From the NCBI GenBank assembly GCA_002714785.1, contig PAYP01000104.1, positions 28,257 to 76,693 on the forward strand: DNA of 48,437 nt. The letters are read 5' to 3'. How positions within the stretch are numbered: the stretch's first letter is position 1; every line of letters begins with the position of its first letter. The translations under genes were made by a program, and so were the position numbers. Shown here piece after piece: positions 17,084 to 25,277 of the stretch. This DNA comes from Candidatus Poribacteria bacterium (GTDB taxonomy: Bacteria > Poribacteria > WGA-4E > UBA9662). The notes under the pieces are model-generated. The model saw only the letters and a list, made by a program, of their open reading frames with translations, was not told the origin of the DNA and searched no databases.

Positions 17084-17392
17084 TACCGTTCGATTTTGAA
17101 TATAAGGCTCTTTTGGCCTAGTGTCTTAAATGATATGAAATTGGAGGTTCTTGGTAGTTCGCCCAAATTGGAATCCCTATTTATTAACATTTTTCTTGAA
17201 ACTTATTATTATGATTTCAATCCAAAAGTCTTACGTTATTCCGAATTGACTTAGTGGTATTGACTAAGCTCTGAGAGAAAATTAGAATACAGACAGATTT
17301 AACCTGTTTTTGAGGATTTGTGGTATGTATAGCCATGATATTGGTAGCAAATTCTAATTTATTATGCTGAATGTTTTGTTCAGATGTGCATT

Positions 17393-18847
17393 TTAGTATT
17401 CGTCCTTATATTGTTTAGGTTGGTAACGAATAAAATGTTTTCCAGCATTAACAATTGTTTCAAAATATCCAATAGCAACGGATGCAGATAGAGCTGCACC
17501 CACAGCAGCTTCCTCTGTATGCATTGGAATCGAAATAGAAGTTGCAAACTTACTTTCAATCGAATTTTGTAAGACTTTATTACGCCGAATACCATTACCT
17601 GACCCTACTAGCTTAGTTCGTTCGGACAAACCAGAATTCTTCATTTGTTGATGGAAAACGTCAAATTCATTGGCTATACCTTCCAGAAGAGAGCGTGCAA
17701 AATGACCGATTGTAAAGTTAGTTTCGCTGATTCCGGACCAAATACCTCTTCGGTCCGGTTGTTTCCGAGAACCGCCGAATATAGGCTCACACCTTAACCC
17801 TTCTGACTTGATAGGGATACAGTCAGCCAGCTGGTTCAAAATCAAGTAAAGATCACTCGCATTCTGATTTGGTTCTATACCGAAGACCGATTGGCCAATT
17901 TGTTGAACGAAATGCTTGAGCGAACGATAAGACCTACCACCACATAAGCCTGCGCCAACTAATAGATAACCATCTGACAGAAAAGGTCGAATGTCTAAAG
18001 ATTCATTTTGATGCAGATTCGGTACAAAAGCAGAAATTTGGCCACCAGTTCCAACGTTGACCAGAATACTATTTTTAGGATCATCTACACTTCCAGCAAA
18101 ACTGGCTTGATTGTCACCGCAAGCCACTGAAACTGGAATTCCACCTAACGAGTCTAGTTTTTTGACAGTACCGGCCACACTACAATTTTCTGAAACAAAA
18201 GGGAAATGGGTTGTGGGTAAATTCAACGACTTGAGAAAGTCTGTATTCCAGGAGTTATTCGTGATATTGAAGCAGCCAGAACTAGCAGCATTAGTTCGAT
18301 CAGTCGTAGGTATACTTTGGCATAATTGACTGACAAGATAATCTGGAGCGAAACAGGCTTGCGTGTTAGCTGGCAGACGACCATTTTCTGACAGCCAAAA
18401 TAAAGTCGTTCCCATATATCCAGCTGAAGGTAAAGAGCTAGACTGAATCGAATTAGCCACTGATCGCACTCGTTGAACATATGTTAAATTACCAGAATGG
18501 ATCTCATGCCCACGCTTATCTTGCCAACCAATAAAGTTTGAGCATGGTTGGTAGTTTTTGTCCAGTAAGACCATGCCATGCATCTGTCCAGTCACACCAA
18601 TTCCTTTAATCTCTCGATTTGGTATTCCAGTTGTTATATCGCCCAGTAGATTTAAAGCTAAACCAATCATTCGGTCCAAATCCCATTCTGAATAATTCGG
18701 TTGGCCTGCTATATCTATCTGACTGTCATTATTCACGCTCAACTGTCGAAGAACAGGACTACGGTTAGGAAGATCCACCATATTCAGATCAATTAGGACA
18801 GTACTGATAGAAGTCGTCCCAAGATCAATTCCAACAAATTTAGACAT
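17393..18847 (-). CDS. FGGY-family carbohydrate kinase, sedoheptulokinase-like
   Basis: 484 residues from the ATG at 18847 (M-S-K-F-V-G-I-D-L-G-T-T-S); the longer frame from TTG 18874 adds nothing conserved. The N-terminal ATP-binding phosphate-1 motif is D-L-G-T-T-S-I-S. G-I-G-V-T-G-Q-M-H-G-M-V-L-L-D and F-I-G-W-Q-D-K-R-G are sugar-site segments typical of sedoheptulose/xylulose-type members. V-S-V-A-C-G-D-N-Q-A-S-F-A-G-S contains the catalytic Asp. G-T-G-G-Q-I-S-A and G-S-G-N-G-I-R-R-N-K are the C-terminal ATPase motifs. The G-Q-M-H-G and G-D-N-Q-A-S-F pair points to a sedoheptulokinase-like kinase; another ketose or polyol remains possible. It would phosphorylate an imported or released sugar for the pentose phosphate pathway. 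Cytoplasmic, single gene. Confidence 0.87.
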   Translation of the reverse strand: MSKFVGIDLGTTSISTVLIDLNMVDLPNRSPVLRQLSVNNDSQIDIAGQPNYSEWDLDRMIGLALNLLGDITTGIPNREIKGIGVTGQMHGMVLLDKNYQPCSNFIGWQDKRGHEIHSGNLTYVQRVRSVANSIQSSSLPSAGYMGTTLFWLSENGRLPANTQACFAPDYLVSQLCQSIPTTDRTNAASSGCFNITNNSWNTDFLKSLNLPTTHFPFVSENCSVAGTVKKLDSLGGIPVSVACGDNQASFAGSVDDPKNSILVNVGTGGQISAFVPNLHQNESLDIRPFLSDGYLLVGAGLCGGRSYRSLKHFVQQIGQSVFGIEPNQNASDLYLILNQLADCIPIKSEGLRCEPIFGGSRKQPDRRGIWSGISETNFTIGHFARSLLEGIANEFDVFHQQMKNSGLSERTKLVGSGNGIRRNKVLQNSIESKFATSISIPMHTEEAAVGAALSASVAIGYFETIVNAGKHFIRYQPKQYKDEY

Positions 18848-19039
18848 AGCCTCGCTCAAATAGCTGATTAACAATTCGATTCATAAGATTACAAAGAGAG
18901 CCGCCCATTATAGGTCAGTCGAGTTTATTGGTCAAACCACAGGTAGTTTATTATAGATAACACGTACCGGAAATTAAGTCGACTGATAATTATCCTGATC
19001 ATTATGGTAATCTTTTGAGAAAACTTGAAAGGATTAACT

Positions 19040-19825
19040 ATGAGTTCAATCATCCAAATAAATAGGAACATTACGACTAAACTCAACCTCTCTCTTTTGC
19101 CCTTTTATTTTATCTTCTTTTTGGCGACGAGCAATCTTAAAGCCGAAGATCTAGTTCTTCATCTAACCTTCGATAAATTCTCCGGTCCTGTTGTGAAAGA
19201 CCAATCAGGTTTTGGTCATAACGCAACTTTTAATGTTCAGCCTAGAGAAATTAAAGGCCCGTTAGGTAATCAGGCCGCAAAACTAGATGGTATCAGTTGG
19301 GCAGAAATTGAAGACAGCGACGATCTTGACTTGATGACAGCTTTGACCATCGAGGCTTGGGTGTTTATTAGTTCTGATGAGAAACAAATTGTGGTGGAGA
19401 AAGGTGCTACTTGGAAAAGAGATGGCGAATATAGTCTGTTATTTTACGAAAATCGAAGACCCGTAATTCAGGCACAAGACCTTGCTGATAATTGTGATGA
19501 TGAAGCAGTAGGCGATGAAATACCGCGTGATACTTGGACACATGTAGCCGGTACTTGGGATGGTAAAGCCTTTAAAATATATATCAATGGTGAGTTGAAC
19601 CTAGAACTCGAGTGTGCCGGGAAACTATTAAAAAGCCAGGAATCTTTGTATATTGGTAGTCGAGGAGGAGGTCTCCGTTTTCTCAAGGGATCTATTGACG
19701 ATTTACGGATTTATAACTATGCATTGGAAAACAAGCAAATTCGAATGGACATGGAAAATAAGCTATTGATCTCGAAAAAAGAGAAGATCGCAACCACTTG
19801 GGGAAGAGTCAAGGCAGCCCGATAG
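19040..19825 (+). CDS. Secreted LamG-like jelly-roll protein
   Basis: 261 residues from the ATG at 19040, chosen because AAAGGA lies seven bases upstream; a TTG at 19025 is the alternative. A signal peptide (L-L-P-F-Y-F-I-F-F-L-A-T-S-N-L-K-A) is followed by one concanavalin-A/LamG fold. L-V-L-H-L-T-F-D opens it, then D-Q-S-G-F-G-H-N-A-T, the D-G-I-S-W-A-E-I-E-D strand, L-T-I-E-A-W-V, W-T-H-V-A-G-T-W-D-G and G-S-I-D-D-L-R-I-Y-N-Y-A-L, a textbook series. Such domains bind carbohydrate at the cell surface. The C-terminus is a charged stretch ending T-T-W-G-R-V-K, also seen in the second LamG protein here (47117-47905). Located upstream of an Ldh_2 gene. A stem-loop overlaps its stop codon. Confidence 0.88.
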   Translation: MSSIIQINRNITTKLNLSLLPFYFIFFLATSNLKAEDLVLHLTFDKFSGPVVKDQSGFGHNATFNVQPREIKGPLGNQAAKLDGISWAEIEDSDDLDLMTALTIEAWVFISSDEKQIVVEKGATWKRDGEYSLLFYENRRPVIQAQDLADNCDDEAVGDEIPRDTWTHVAGTWDGKAFKIYINGELNLELECAGKLLKSQESLYIGSRGGGLRFLKGSIDDLRIYNYALENKQIRMDMENKLLISKKEKIATTWGRVKAAR

Positions 19826-19840
19826 ATAACCACATCTATC
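19821..19840 (+). terminator. Hairpin overlapping the LamG stop codon
   Basis: GATAGAT, loop AACCAC, ATCTATC: a perfect seven-base stem that includes the TAG stop codon. The following bases are AT-rich but there is no run of T, so it may be a weak terminator or an mRNA 3' structure. Confidence 0.35.
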
Positions 19841-19912
19841 ACTTATTCCATAATTATTTGAATCTAACTCAACCGTTATGGCCTACGCTTTTACGATAGG
19901 AGATAATGTTCG

Positions 19913-20899
19913 ATGAATTCTGTTCCAACCAAATTTGATCGTTTAGATATGAATCGATTAATCACCTTTACACAACAGGCATTCCAAAAGGCCGGTACGA
20001 ACGCAAGGGATGCTTCTCTTATGGCCAAACTATTAGTAGAAACTGATCTTCGTGGTGTCTTTAGCCATGGTACCCGTCAACTTGATGGTTATATTCAAAT
20101 GATGATAGATCAAAAGGTTAATCCTAGACCAAATATTCAAATTGAAGTGAGTGGTCAGACTACTGCTGTTTTTGATGGTGATGGTGGGATGGGTCATTTA
20201 CCATCCTACCAAGCTGCACAATTCGTTGTAGAGGCGGCTAAATCGTCTGGTATCGCTGGTGCGGTAACTCGAAATCATTTCCACTTTGGAGCAGCTGGAA
20301 AGTACTCACGTCTAGCTTTAGAACAAGATTGCATTGGGTTCGCGACTTCAGCTCACCGATTTAGGCCTAGCAAAGATCATTCGATCCTTTCTGCATCTGG
20401 TGCATCCCCCATTAGTTTTGCTATCCCTGCAGGTAAACAGCCCCCAATAGTCGTTGATATGGGCGCTTACCTAGGTGGTTCAGGCGAATTGTCACAAGAT
20501 CAACTATTCAAATATATTCCAGCCACGTTTTTTAAATTTATTGGTCTAGGGGCAGCCGCACATATGATGGGCGGGTTTATGGCTGGCATTTGGAGGTCTG
20601 ACCCAGAAGTCAATCAGAATGCATGGGAGGGGGCCAACCAAGGAGCCTTTATTTGTGCCATTGACATCTCACGTTTTCGTGATTTAGAACATTTCAAACA
20701 AGAAGTTGATCGACATCAAAAAGATATTCAACAAATGATACCTGCACCTGGATACGACCAAGCTAATCTTCCTGGTACTTTAGAATACCAAAGAGAAAAA
20801 GAATGGGCACAAATAGGCATTCCGATTGGTGTCGATCACCAATCAATACTCAATGTAGTTGCCAACAAAATAGGATTGGAACCACTATTTAGTAATTAA
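19913..20899 (+). CDS. Ldh_2 (malate/L-lactate/ureidoglycolate type) dehydrogenase
   Basis: 328 residues. S-H-G-T-R-Q-L-D-G-Y-I (about 54-64) holds the conserved S-H-G segment. D-G-D-G-G-M-G-H-L-P-S-Y-Q-A and V-T-R-N-H-F-H-F-G-A-A-G-K-Y are hallmark Ldh_2 stretches, the latter with the catalytic His region. A usual G-H-K-G-Y-G-L-A motif is not seen; instead L-G-A-A-A-H-M-M-G-G-F-M-A-G-I-W is present, so this belongs to a divergent branch. The family reduces or oxidises 2-keto/2-hydroxy acids with NAD(P), for example malate, lactate, ureidoglycolate or sugar-derived keto-acids. Cytoplasmic. AGGAG lies nine bases before the ATG. Two terminator-like hairpins follow at 21011 and 21121. Substrate unknown. 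Confidence 0.88.
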   Translation: MNSVPTKFDRLDMNRLITFTQQAFQKAGTNARDASLMAKLLVETDLRGVFSHGTRQLDGYIQMMIDQKVNPRPNIQIEVSGQTTAVFDGDGGMGHLPSYQAAQFVVEAAKSSGIAGAVTRNHFHFGAAGKYSRLALEQDCIGFATSAHRFRPSKDHSILSASGASPISFAIPAGKQPPIVVDMGAYLGGSGELSQDQLFKYIPATFFKFIGLGAAAHMMGGFMAGIWRSDPEVNQNAWEGANQGAFICAIDISRFRDLEHFKQEVDRHQKDIQQMIPAPGYDQANLPGTLEYQREKEWAQIGIPIGVDHQSILNVVANKIGLEPLFSN

Positions 20900-21010
20900 T
20901 TGATTTCATAGTGATGAATTAAGCGAATTAAAATTTTCTTGGTTGAAAAGGAATAGTCAAAGAAAGACTCTTCCACTTTATTCTTATGCAGTAAGGGTTC
21001 AAACGGTTTT

Positions 21011-21046
21011 GGACACAATATAGATGGCTCCATTTTGTGTCCTTTT
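21011..21046 (+). terminator. Candidate intrinsic terminator after the Ldh_2 gene
   Basis: GGACACAA (21011-21018) pairs with TTGTGTCC (21035-21042), followed directly by TTTT. The loop is 16 bases. It lies 112 bases after the Ldh_2 stop. Confidence 0.5.
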
Positions 21047-21120
21047 CTGGGTTTAATATTCCTTTTTCGTGAAAATGATCATAACAAGATTGGGTTTGTT
21101 TTCAAGGGATTTAGACTAAG

Positions 21121-21149
21121 AAAGAGGAGTACCTGATACTCCTCTTTTT
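21121..21149 (+). terminator. Strong intrinsic terminator
   Basis: AAAGAGGAGTA, loop CCTGA, TACTCCTCTTT: an 11-base perfect stem running into TTTTT on the plus strand. It lies 222 bases after the Ldh_2 stop, before the GlpD remnant. On the minus strand it also gives a TTTCTT tail, so it may stop both directions. Confidence 0.7.
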
Positions 21150-21184
21150 ACGACTTGTCTATTTGTTAGTTCCTTGACTACTTT

Positions 21185-21448
21185 TACCAGTTCGGGTTTG
21201 GTTTTATCGATATGAAATGGCTAGAACCGTTGATGATGTGCTTGTAAGACGGTCTCGACCTCTGATCACCAATGCGAAGGCTACTTCGGAAGCCGCAGAG
21301 GCTGTCGCAAAATAAATGCCCAAAACACTGAAAAATGAGGTCTCTTGGATGGAGCAGAAAACCTTAGTTTCCAGACTTTAGCCAAAAAATATATTAGTAC
21401 GAGTCTAAGATGTAATTTGTATGACTCTTTTATTACGTCGGTAAAATG
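21185..21448 (+). pseudogene. Remnant of GlpD (glycerol-3-phosphate dehydrogenase) C-terminus
   Basis: The plus frame reads V-W-F-Y-R-Y-E-M-A-R-T-V-D-D-V-L-V-R-R-S-R, the well-known R-Y-E-M-A-R-T-x-x-D-V-L-x-R-R-x-R signature in the C-terminal domain of aerobic glycerol-3-phosphate dehydrogenase. It goes on as N-A-K-A-T-S-E-A-A-E-A-V-A-K to TAA at 21310-21312. Decayed tail sequence follows (V-S-W-M-E-Q-K, then shifting one frame to F-Q-T-L-A-K-K-Y-I), reaching a TGA at 21446-21448. GlpD is about 500-550 residues, and the catalytic FAD domain is absent: a stop at 21175 and the terminator hairpin lie directly upstream. So this is a 5'-deleted, nonsense- and frameshift-bearing relic. Confidence 0.8.
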
Positions 21449-21565
21449 ATAGCCACAGTGATGAGCGATGAACTAGGTTCTCAGGTAGGGAAAATTGAAA
21501 AATTAAAGATCATACTAGACTATACAATTTTTTTTAAATTTGTTTTCTACCTAAAGTCTTTGGCT

Positions 21566-22294
21566 CTAAATACTTCTTTTTTGGTTGATATATGTCCCAA
21601 TGTTTTCTACCGTATCAACCCATATGTCCCCGTCTTTCAGAAATTGGCACAATTTCTCTAAAACAGAAATATTAACGGTTTGTTTACCTTGATGGCTAAT
21701 CTCATGCCCAAGAAATATTAGCCAAGAATTATGCTTTCGCGCGTAATCTAAATATTGCTGCACCGTTTCAAAAGTCACATCATCCATATCAAGTGCGGTT
21801 ACCTGTGCTAGATCCGTGAAGGTTGGATCGTTGGGTACTTCATTAAAAGCATCACGACCAACGAGGAAATATTCTGCTACCAATGGGACGTAACTCCTGA
21901 CATCTTTGGATCTTCCAACGAACTTTTGTCCACAAGGGTAAGCGAATGTCTTCGGCTGTATGCCTAGTTCCTGTTCGATACAAGAGTTTGCTTTTAAGAT
22001 CTCATCTCTCATTTGTTCTAGGTTGTATTCTTCTAAGGGTTTGTTTCTAGCAAAAGAAAAATTTCCACTACATGGGTGATTGAATGTATGATTACCAATC
22101 TCATGGCCATTTTTGATTGACTGTTTCCACTCAGTTTTTCTATCTCGCATTGGCTGGATCGAAACATAAAACGTTGCTTGAACACCATAGCTATCGAGTA
22201 ATGGAAGGCCGTGATCAACTTGACTTGGTCTAGCGTCATCAAATGTTAGGCTAAGTGCAGCCACTTTACCTTCTGGCCAAAATTCAATTGACAT
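21566..22294 (-). CDS. Polysaccharide deacetylase (NodB-type)
   Basis: 242 residues covering a NodB homology domain. Motif 1 is T-F-D-D (17-20), with the catalytic base Asp19 and metal-binding Asp20. Motif 2 is the H-x-x-x-x-H pair in H64-E-I-G-N-H69 followed by H73-P (zinc/cobalt ligands). Motif 3 is F-A-Y-P-C-G. The C-terminal I-F-L-G-H-E-I-S carries the late His. It removes acetyl groups from N-acetyl sugars, or formyl groups. No signal peptide, unusual for enzymes acting on cell-wall polymers, so a cytoplasmic small saccharide or amide is more likely. GAGGAAG precedes the ATG. It is the last gene of a three-gene operon, 12 bases after the sialidase stop. Confidence 0.9.
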   Translation of the reverse strand: MSIEFWPEGKVAALSLTFDDARPSQVDHGLPLLDSYGVQATFYVSIQPMRDRKTEWKQSIKNGHEIGNHTFNHPCSGNFSFARNKPLEEYNLEQMRDEILKANSCIEQELGIQPKTFAYPCGQKFVGRSKDVRSYVPLVAEYFLVGRDAFNEVPNDPTFTDLAQVTALDMDDVTFETVQQYLDYARKHNSWLIFLGHEISHQGKQTVNISVLEKLCQFLKDGDIWVDTVENIGTYINQKRSI

Positions 22295-22306
22295 AATTCA
22301 ACTTCC

Positions 22307-23422
22307 TCATTTGGAATAAATCCAGTCTTTATCTATAATGGCTGTATGTAAATCGAAGACATCAGGATTATCCCAGCCACTCCGACCGTTGTCACATATA
22401 CGATTTGGTCCATAAACACTGTAGCTTATTATTGCCTTCTCATCGTTTAGCCAGTCGCATCCAATATTAGTAAAGTTATACTCTTGATGACTAGCCAGAT
22501 CACCCACTTTACGCCAAGTATCACCGCGATCCTTTGAAAGAGCAATACTCAATGGTGAGCGCAATCCATAATGATGGTGGACGGGGTCATAACAGCTGTC
22601 ATTCCAAAGCAAAATTAGATCTTCAGTGTTAGGAATTGCCCTCAAACAAGTAGAAGATTCTGGAGCCTTCAATCCTGTTGTCTGAGCGAGTTGCCAATTT
22701 TCTCCTTCATCATTAGATCTAGACAAAAAGACTGATCCCAGCTGAGTTCTCATCGACATCACTAATTCCCTATTTGGTAACTCTGCTACAGAAGATTCCA
22801 TCGCGCCTCGCATTGGAAGATCTAGAGCCTGCTCATTTCTATTCCAAGTTTCCCCATCGTCATCATTGTAATAGCAATGAATAACATTATGTTGCGAAGC
22901 TTGGTGTCCTGCACCTCCGTGGAATGGTAGCAAAAGTCGCCCTGATTGAAGTTGTAACAAACTGGTAGAACCACCTTGGAGCCACTGACCAGCACTTTTT
23001 TGCCAAACTGGGTTTTGCTGCTGAAAGGAATATCCTCCATCAACTGATCTCAGTACGTCCATGGTACTACTTTCACCACCTACGTGGCCACGCAAACAAA
23101 CCAGCAAGATATCACCATTCCTAAGTTTGCGAAGGGCTGGTGCCTGTACATTATTATCAGATGGGGCACAAGCAACTATTCTTTCCTCGTCTTGCCAAGT
23201 CAATCCTCCATCATGAGACCGTTTTGCTGCTATATCGCATTTGCCAAAATCACTACTTCCTCTATCACTGTTACGGTACTTGTGCCATACGGCCAATAGT
23301 GAATCGTCATCTAGCTGAGCGACAGAGGCGGTATCGTTGCGCGGAGTCATTTCACCCGATACACTCACAACGCTATACGTAACTTCTGATTGTCTGACAT
23401 ACAGGCTTAATCTTTTGTCCAT
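22307..23422 (-). CDS. Sialidase/BNR-repeat six-bladed propeller protein
   Basis: 371 residues with five Asp boxes (S-x-D-x-G-x-x-W/F): S-H-D-G-G-L-T-W at 69, S-V-D-G-G-Y-S-F at 126, N-D-D-D-G-E-T-W at 186, S-N-D-E-G-E-N-W at 236 and S-K-D-R-G-D-T-W at 296, each at the turn of a propeller blade. R28 in T-P-R-N-D-T and R222-like residues near M-S-M-R-T could be two of the carboxylate-binding arginines. It belongs to the exo-sialidase superfamily that includes many non-sialidase glycoside-active enzymes of Planctomycetes/Poribacteria, so the substrate may not be sialic acid. No signal peptide, predicted cytoplasmic. It follows the C-N hydrolase gene after 3 bases and precedes the deacetylase gene, clearly one operon. 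Confidence 0.88.
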   Translation of the reverse strand: MDKRLSLYVRQSEVTYSVVSVSGEMTPRNDTASVAQLDDDSLLAVWHKYRNSDRGSSDFGKCDIAAKRSHDGGLTWQDEERIVACAPSDNNVQAPALRKLRNGDILLVCLRGHVGGESSTMDVLRSVDGGYSFQQQNPVWQKSAGQWLQGGSTSLLQLQSGRLLLPFHGGAGHQASQHNVIHCYYNDDDGETWNRNEQALDLPMRGAMESSVAELPNRELVMSMRTQLGSVFLSRSNDEGENWQLAQTTGLKAPESSTCLRAIPNTEDLILLWNDSCYDPVHHHYGLRSPLSIALSKDRGDTWRKVGDLASHQEYNFTNIGCDWLNDEKAIISYSVYGPNRICDNGRSGWDNPDVFDLHTAIIDKDWIYSK

Positions 23423-23425
23423 TAA

Positions 23426-24247
23426 TTAACTCTTATTCATCGTTTGTTCATATCTTTTGACCATTTCAGTCTTCTGTTGTTGAAGATAAATTTGTTCTAA
23501 TTCTCGAGCATTATCTTCACATGCGTCCCTGGGTATTTCAACTATTGCCGTAGTAATCTGATCGTTTCCCCATTTGTAGGCGACAACTTCTCCATGGCTA
23601 ATAATCAGGTTCATACCCACGTTGGCTTCAACTATTGGCACTCCATTTTCTCTAGCTCTCGCCAAGACAGTTTGATTTTGTGCTTTACTCTTAGAGCCAT
23701 ATGATGGAATCAAAATCAAATTAGCGCCATCTAATACTAATGTTCGAATGATAAGTGGATTCCACCGGTCATTGCAAATAGCAATCCCGACGCGCCCTAG
23801 AGGAGTGTCAAAAGCACGTAACCTCTGCCCAACTCGATTGAAGTTCCAGGATGGATGAGTTCCTTCCGCTAATTGTGTTTTATGATATTTACCAGAAATT
23901 TGCCCGTCATAATCGATAAAAATAGCTGTATTGTAAATTTCGTTTCCGATCCGCTCTGCAAACCCGAAACTGATACAAGTATTCAGGCTGTTTGCCAGAC
24001 GTTGAAACCGCCGAATATAAGACCCATCGATTGGTTCTGCTAAATCGATCATTTCCTCTGGAGTTCGAATTTGGTTAATCACATCCATGACGACGTAACC
24101 TTCGAGAACGCCTTCAGTAGTGACAATGAGGTCTGGTTTATCTTTGGCGGCTTCAACAAAGAAAGACTCCATTTTATCAGCGTTAGCATCTTTATCCCAT
24201 TTAACAGGGCGAAGTGAAATCGCAGAAACTTTGAATGCGTCAAACAT
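23426..24247 (-). CDS. Carbon-nitrogen hydrolase (nitrilase superfamily)
   Basis: 273 residues with the Glu-Lys-Cys catalytic triad of the nitrilase fold: Glu45 in T-T-E-G-V-L-E-G-Y, Lys123 in Y-H-K-T-Q-L-A-E-G, and Cys158 in V-G-I-A-I-C-N-D-R-W. The superfamily hydrolyses amides, nitriles or N-carbamoyl compounds. The substrate is unknown; the R-W after the Cys fits amidase/N-carbamoyl-type members. Cytoplasmic. First gene of the minus-strand operon with the sialidase and deacetylase genes (3- and 12-base gaps), so it probably acts in the same catabolic pathway, for instance on an amidated sugar or its product. No clear ribosome-binding site before the ATG at 24247. Confidence 0.9.
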   Translation of the reverse strand: MFDAFKVSAISLRPVKWDKDANADKMESFFVEAAKDKPDLIVTTEGVLEGYVVMDVINQIRTPEEMIDLAEPIDGSYIRRFQRLANSLNTCISFGFAERIGNEIYNTAIFIDYDGQISGKYHKTQLAEGTHPSWNFNRVGQRLRAFDTPLGRVGIAICNDRWNPLIIRTLVLDGANLILIPSYGSKSKAQNQTVLARARENGVPIVEANVGMNLIISHGEVVAYKWGNDQITTAIVEIPRDACEDNARELEQIYLQQQKTEMVKRYEQTMNKS

Positions 24248-24605
24248 ATGGCTTGTACTACCAAATCAGGGTAATTTAGTGTTAGCTTCTTATTCTAGAC
24301 AAAAAAAACATTATTAGCAAGAAACCGGATCAAAAACGGATATTTTCCCGCATAGAGGAACAAAATCAAGTGTCGCCCCAAGTTACAAAATAGCTGTTGT
24401 CTCTCTAAAAAAATCATCGCTCAATTTAAATGTCTAAATACAGAAAGTGGAAAATAACAAGAAATAAAAATTTAGCCAGCCCATACGATAGTTCTTAAGA
24501 TACATCAACCGATTGGCAATCTTCATTTTAGCTATTTTTATATTTCTATTTAGTGGATAAACCCCAATCAACAATAGAAATATAATTTTGGGCGTTGTAC
24601 AATAG
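24248..24605. other. Gene-free stretch
   Basis: 358 bases without coding signal. It must carry the promoter of the C-N hydrolase operon (minus strand). The plus-strand side ends with sequence that may be the unrecognisable 5' part of the PhyH remnant that follows. Confidence 0.45.
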
Positions 24606-25020
24606 TTCCCTACTTGCGTAGGAATTTACTTCACTGATGTTCATCCAGTCGATGGTGGATTAATTGTTGTGCCGGGTTCACACAAGGCTGAGGTTCAACG
24701 CCCTGCAAATTACTTTTTCCCTGATCTCAAGAACCCGACAATTGATAATTCACCTCAGATTACAAACATAACTCCTAAGGCTAGAGACGTCGTTGTGATC
24801 TCAGAACTTCTAACCCATGGAGCGTTGATATGGAAACCGATAGACCGAGAAAGAAGATTTCTAATCCTGCGCTACAACCCACAACAATTTTTATTATCAG
24901 AATGGTATTCGTGATGAACTGATACCTAGACTTTCACCAGAAACAAAGGAATTGATCGCTTTTGCTTCTTTTACAGAAACCAAGGATATTTGTGCCCGAG
25001 AAGTAGTTGAGTTATTGTAA
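24606..25020 (+). pseudogene. Truncated and frameshifted PhyH C-terminal half
   Basis: The plus frame from 24606, just after a TAG at 24603, reads V-G-I-Y-F-T-D-V-H-P-V-D-G-G-L-I-V-V-P-G-S-H-K-A, the PhyH mid-domain strand and P-G-S-H-K turn. Next come D-V-V-V-I-S-E-L-L-T-H-G-A with the distal His and R-E-R-R-F-L-I-L-R-Y with the 2-oxoglutarate Arg. It stops at TGA 24912-24914. The next frame continues as N-G-I-R-D-E-L-I-P-R-L-S-P-E-T-K-E-L-I-A-F-A-S-F-T-E-T-K-D-I to TAA 25018-25020, the expected C-terminal tail, so one indel lies near 24885-24895 in a T-rich run. The N-terminal half with the first iron-binding His is missing, so the gene is dead whatever the status of the indel. Confidence 0.8.
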
Positions 25021-25277
25021 TTCCATACTAGATCAAATAACATTTAGGTTGCGTATTACAACTTAGCTCCTAACTCTTTCTCCTAAGATCCAGATAGCAA
25101 TATTGGACCTCATTTGTATTGAATCAAAAAATCACTTAAATTTACCTGAAATGTGTACTGAATAACTGTACCACTCTACGGTCCATGATTTAGCTTCGTA
25201 AATCCTACACTAGCGGTTACAATTACTTGATCGAAGATGAGATATCAGTAGGGAAGAACTAAAATTCTTCGTAGGGC

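Noticed and set aside
21446-21661. 71-codon plus-strand ORF
   Set aside because: Its second half is antisense to the well-supported deacetylase gene and its first half is the decayed GlpD tail.
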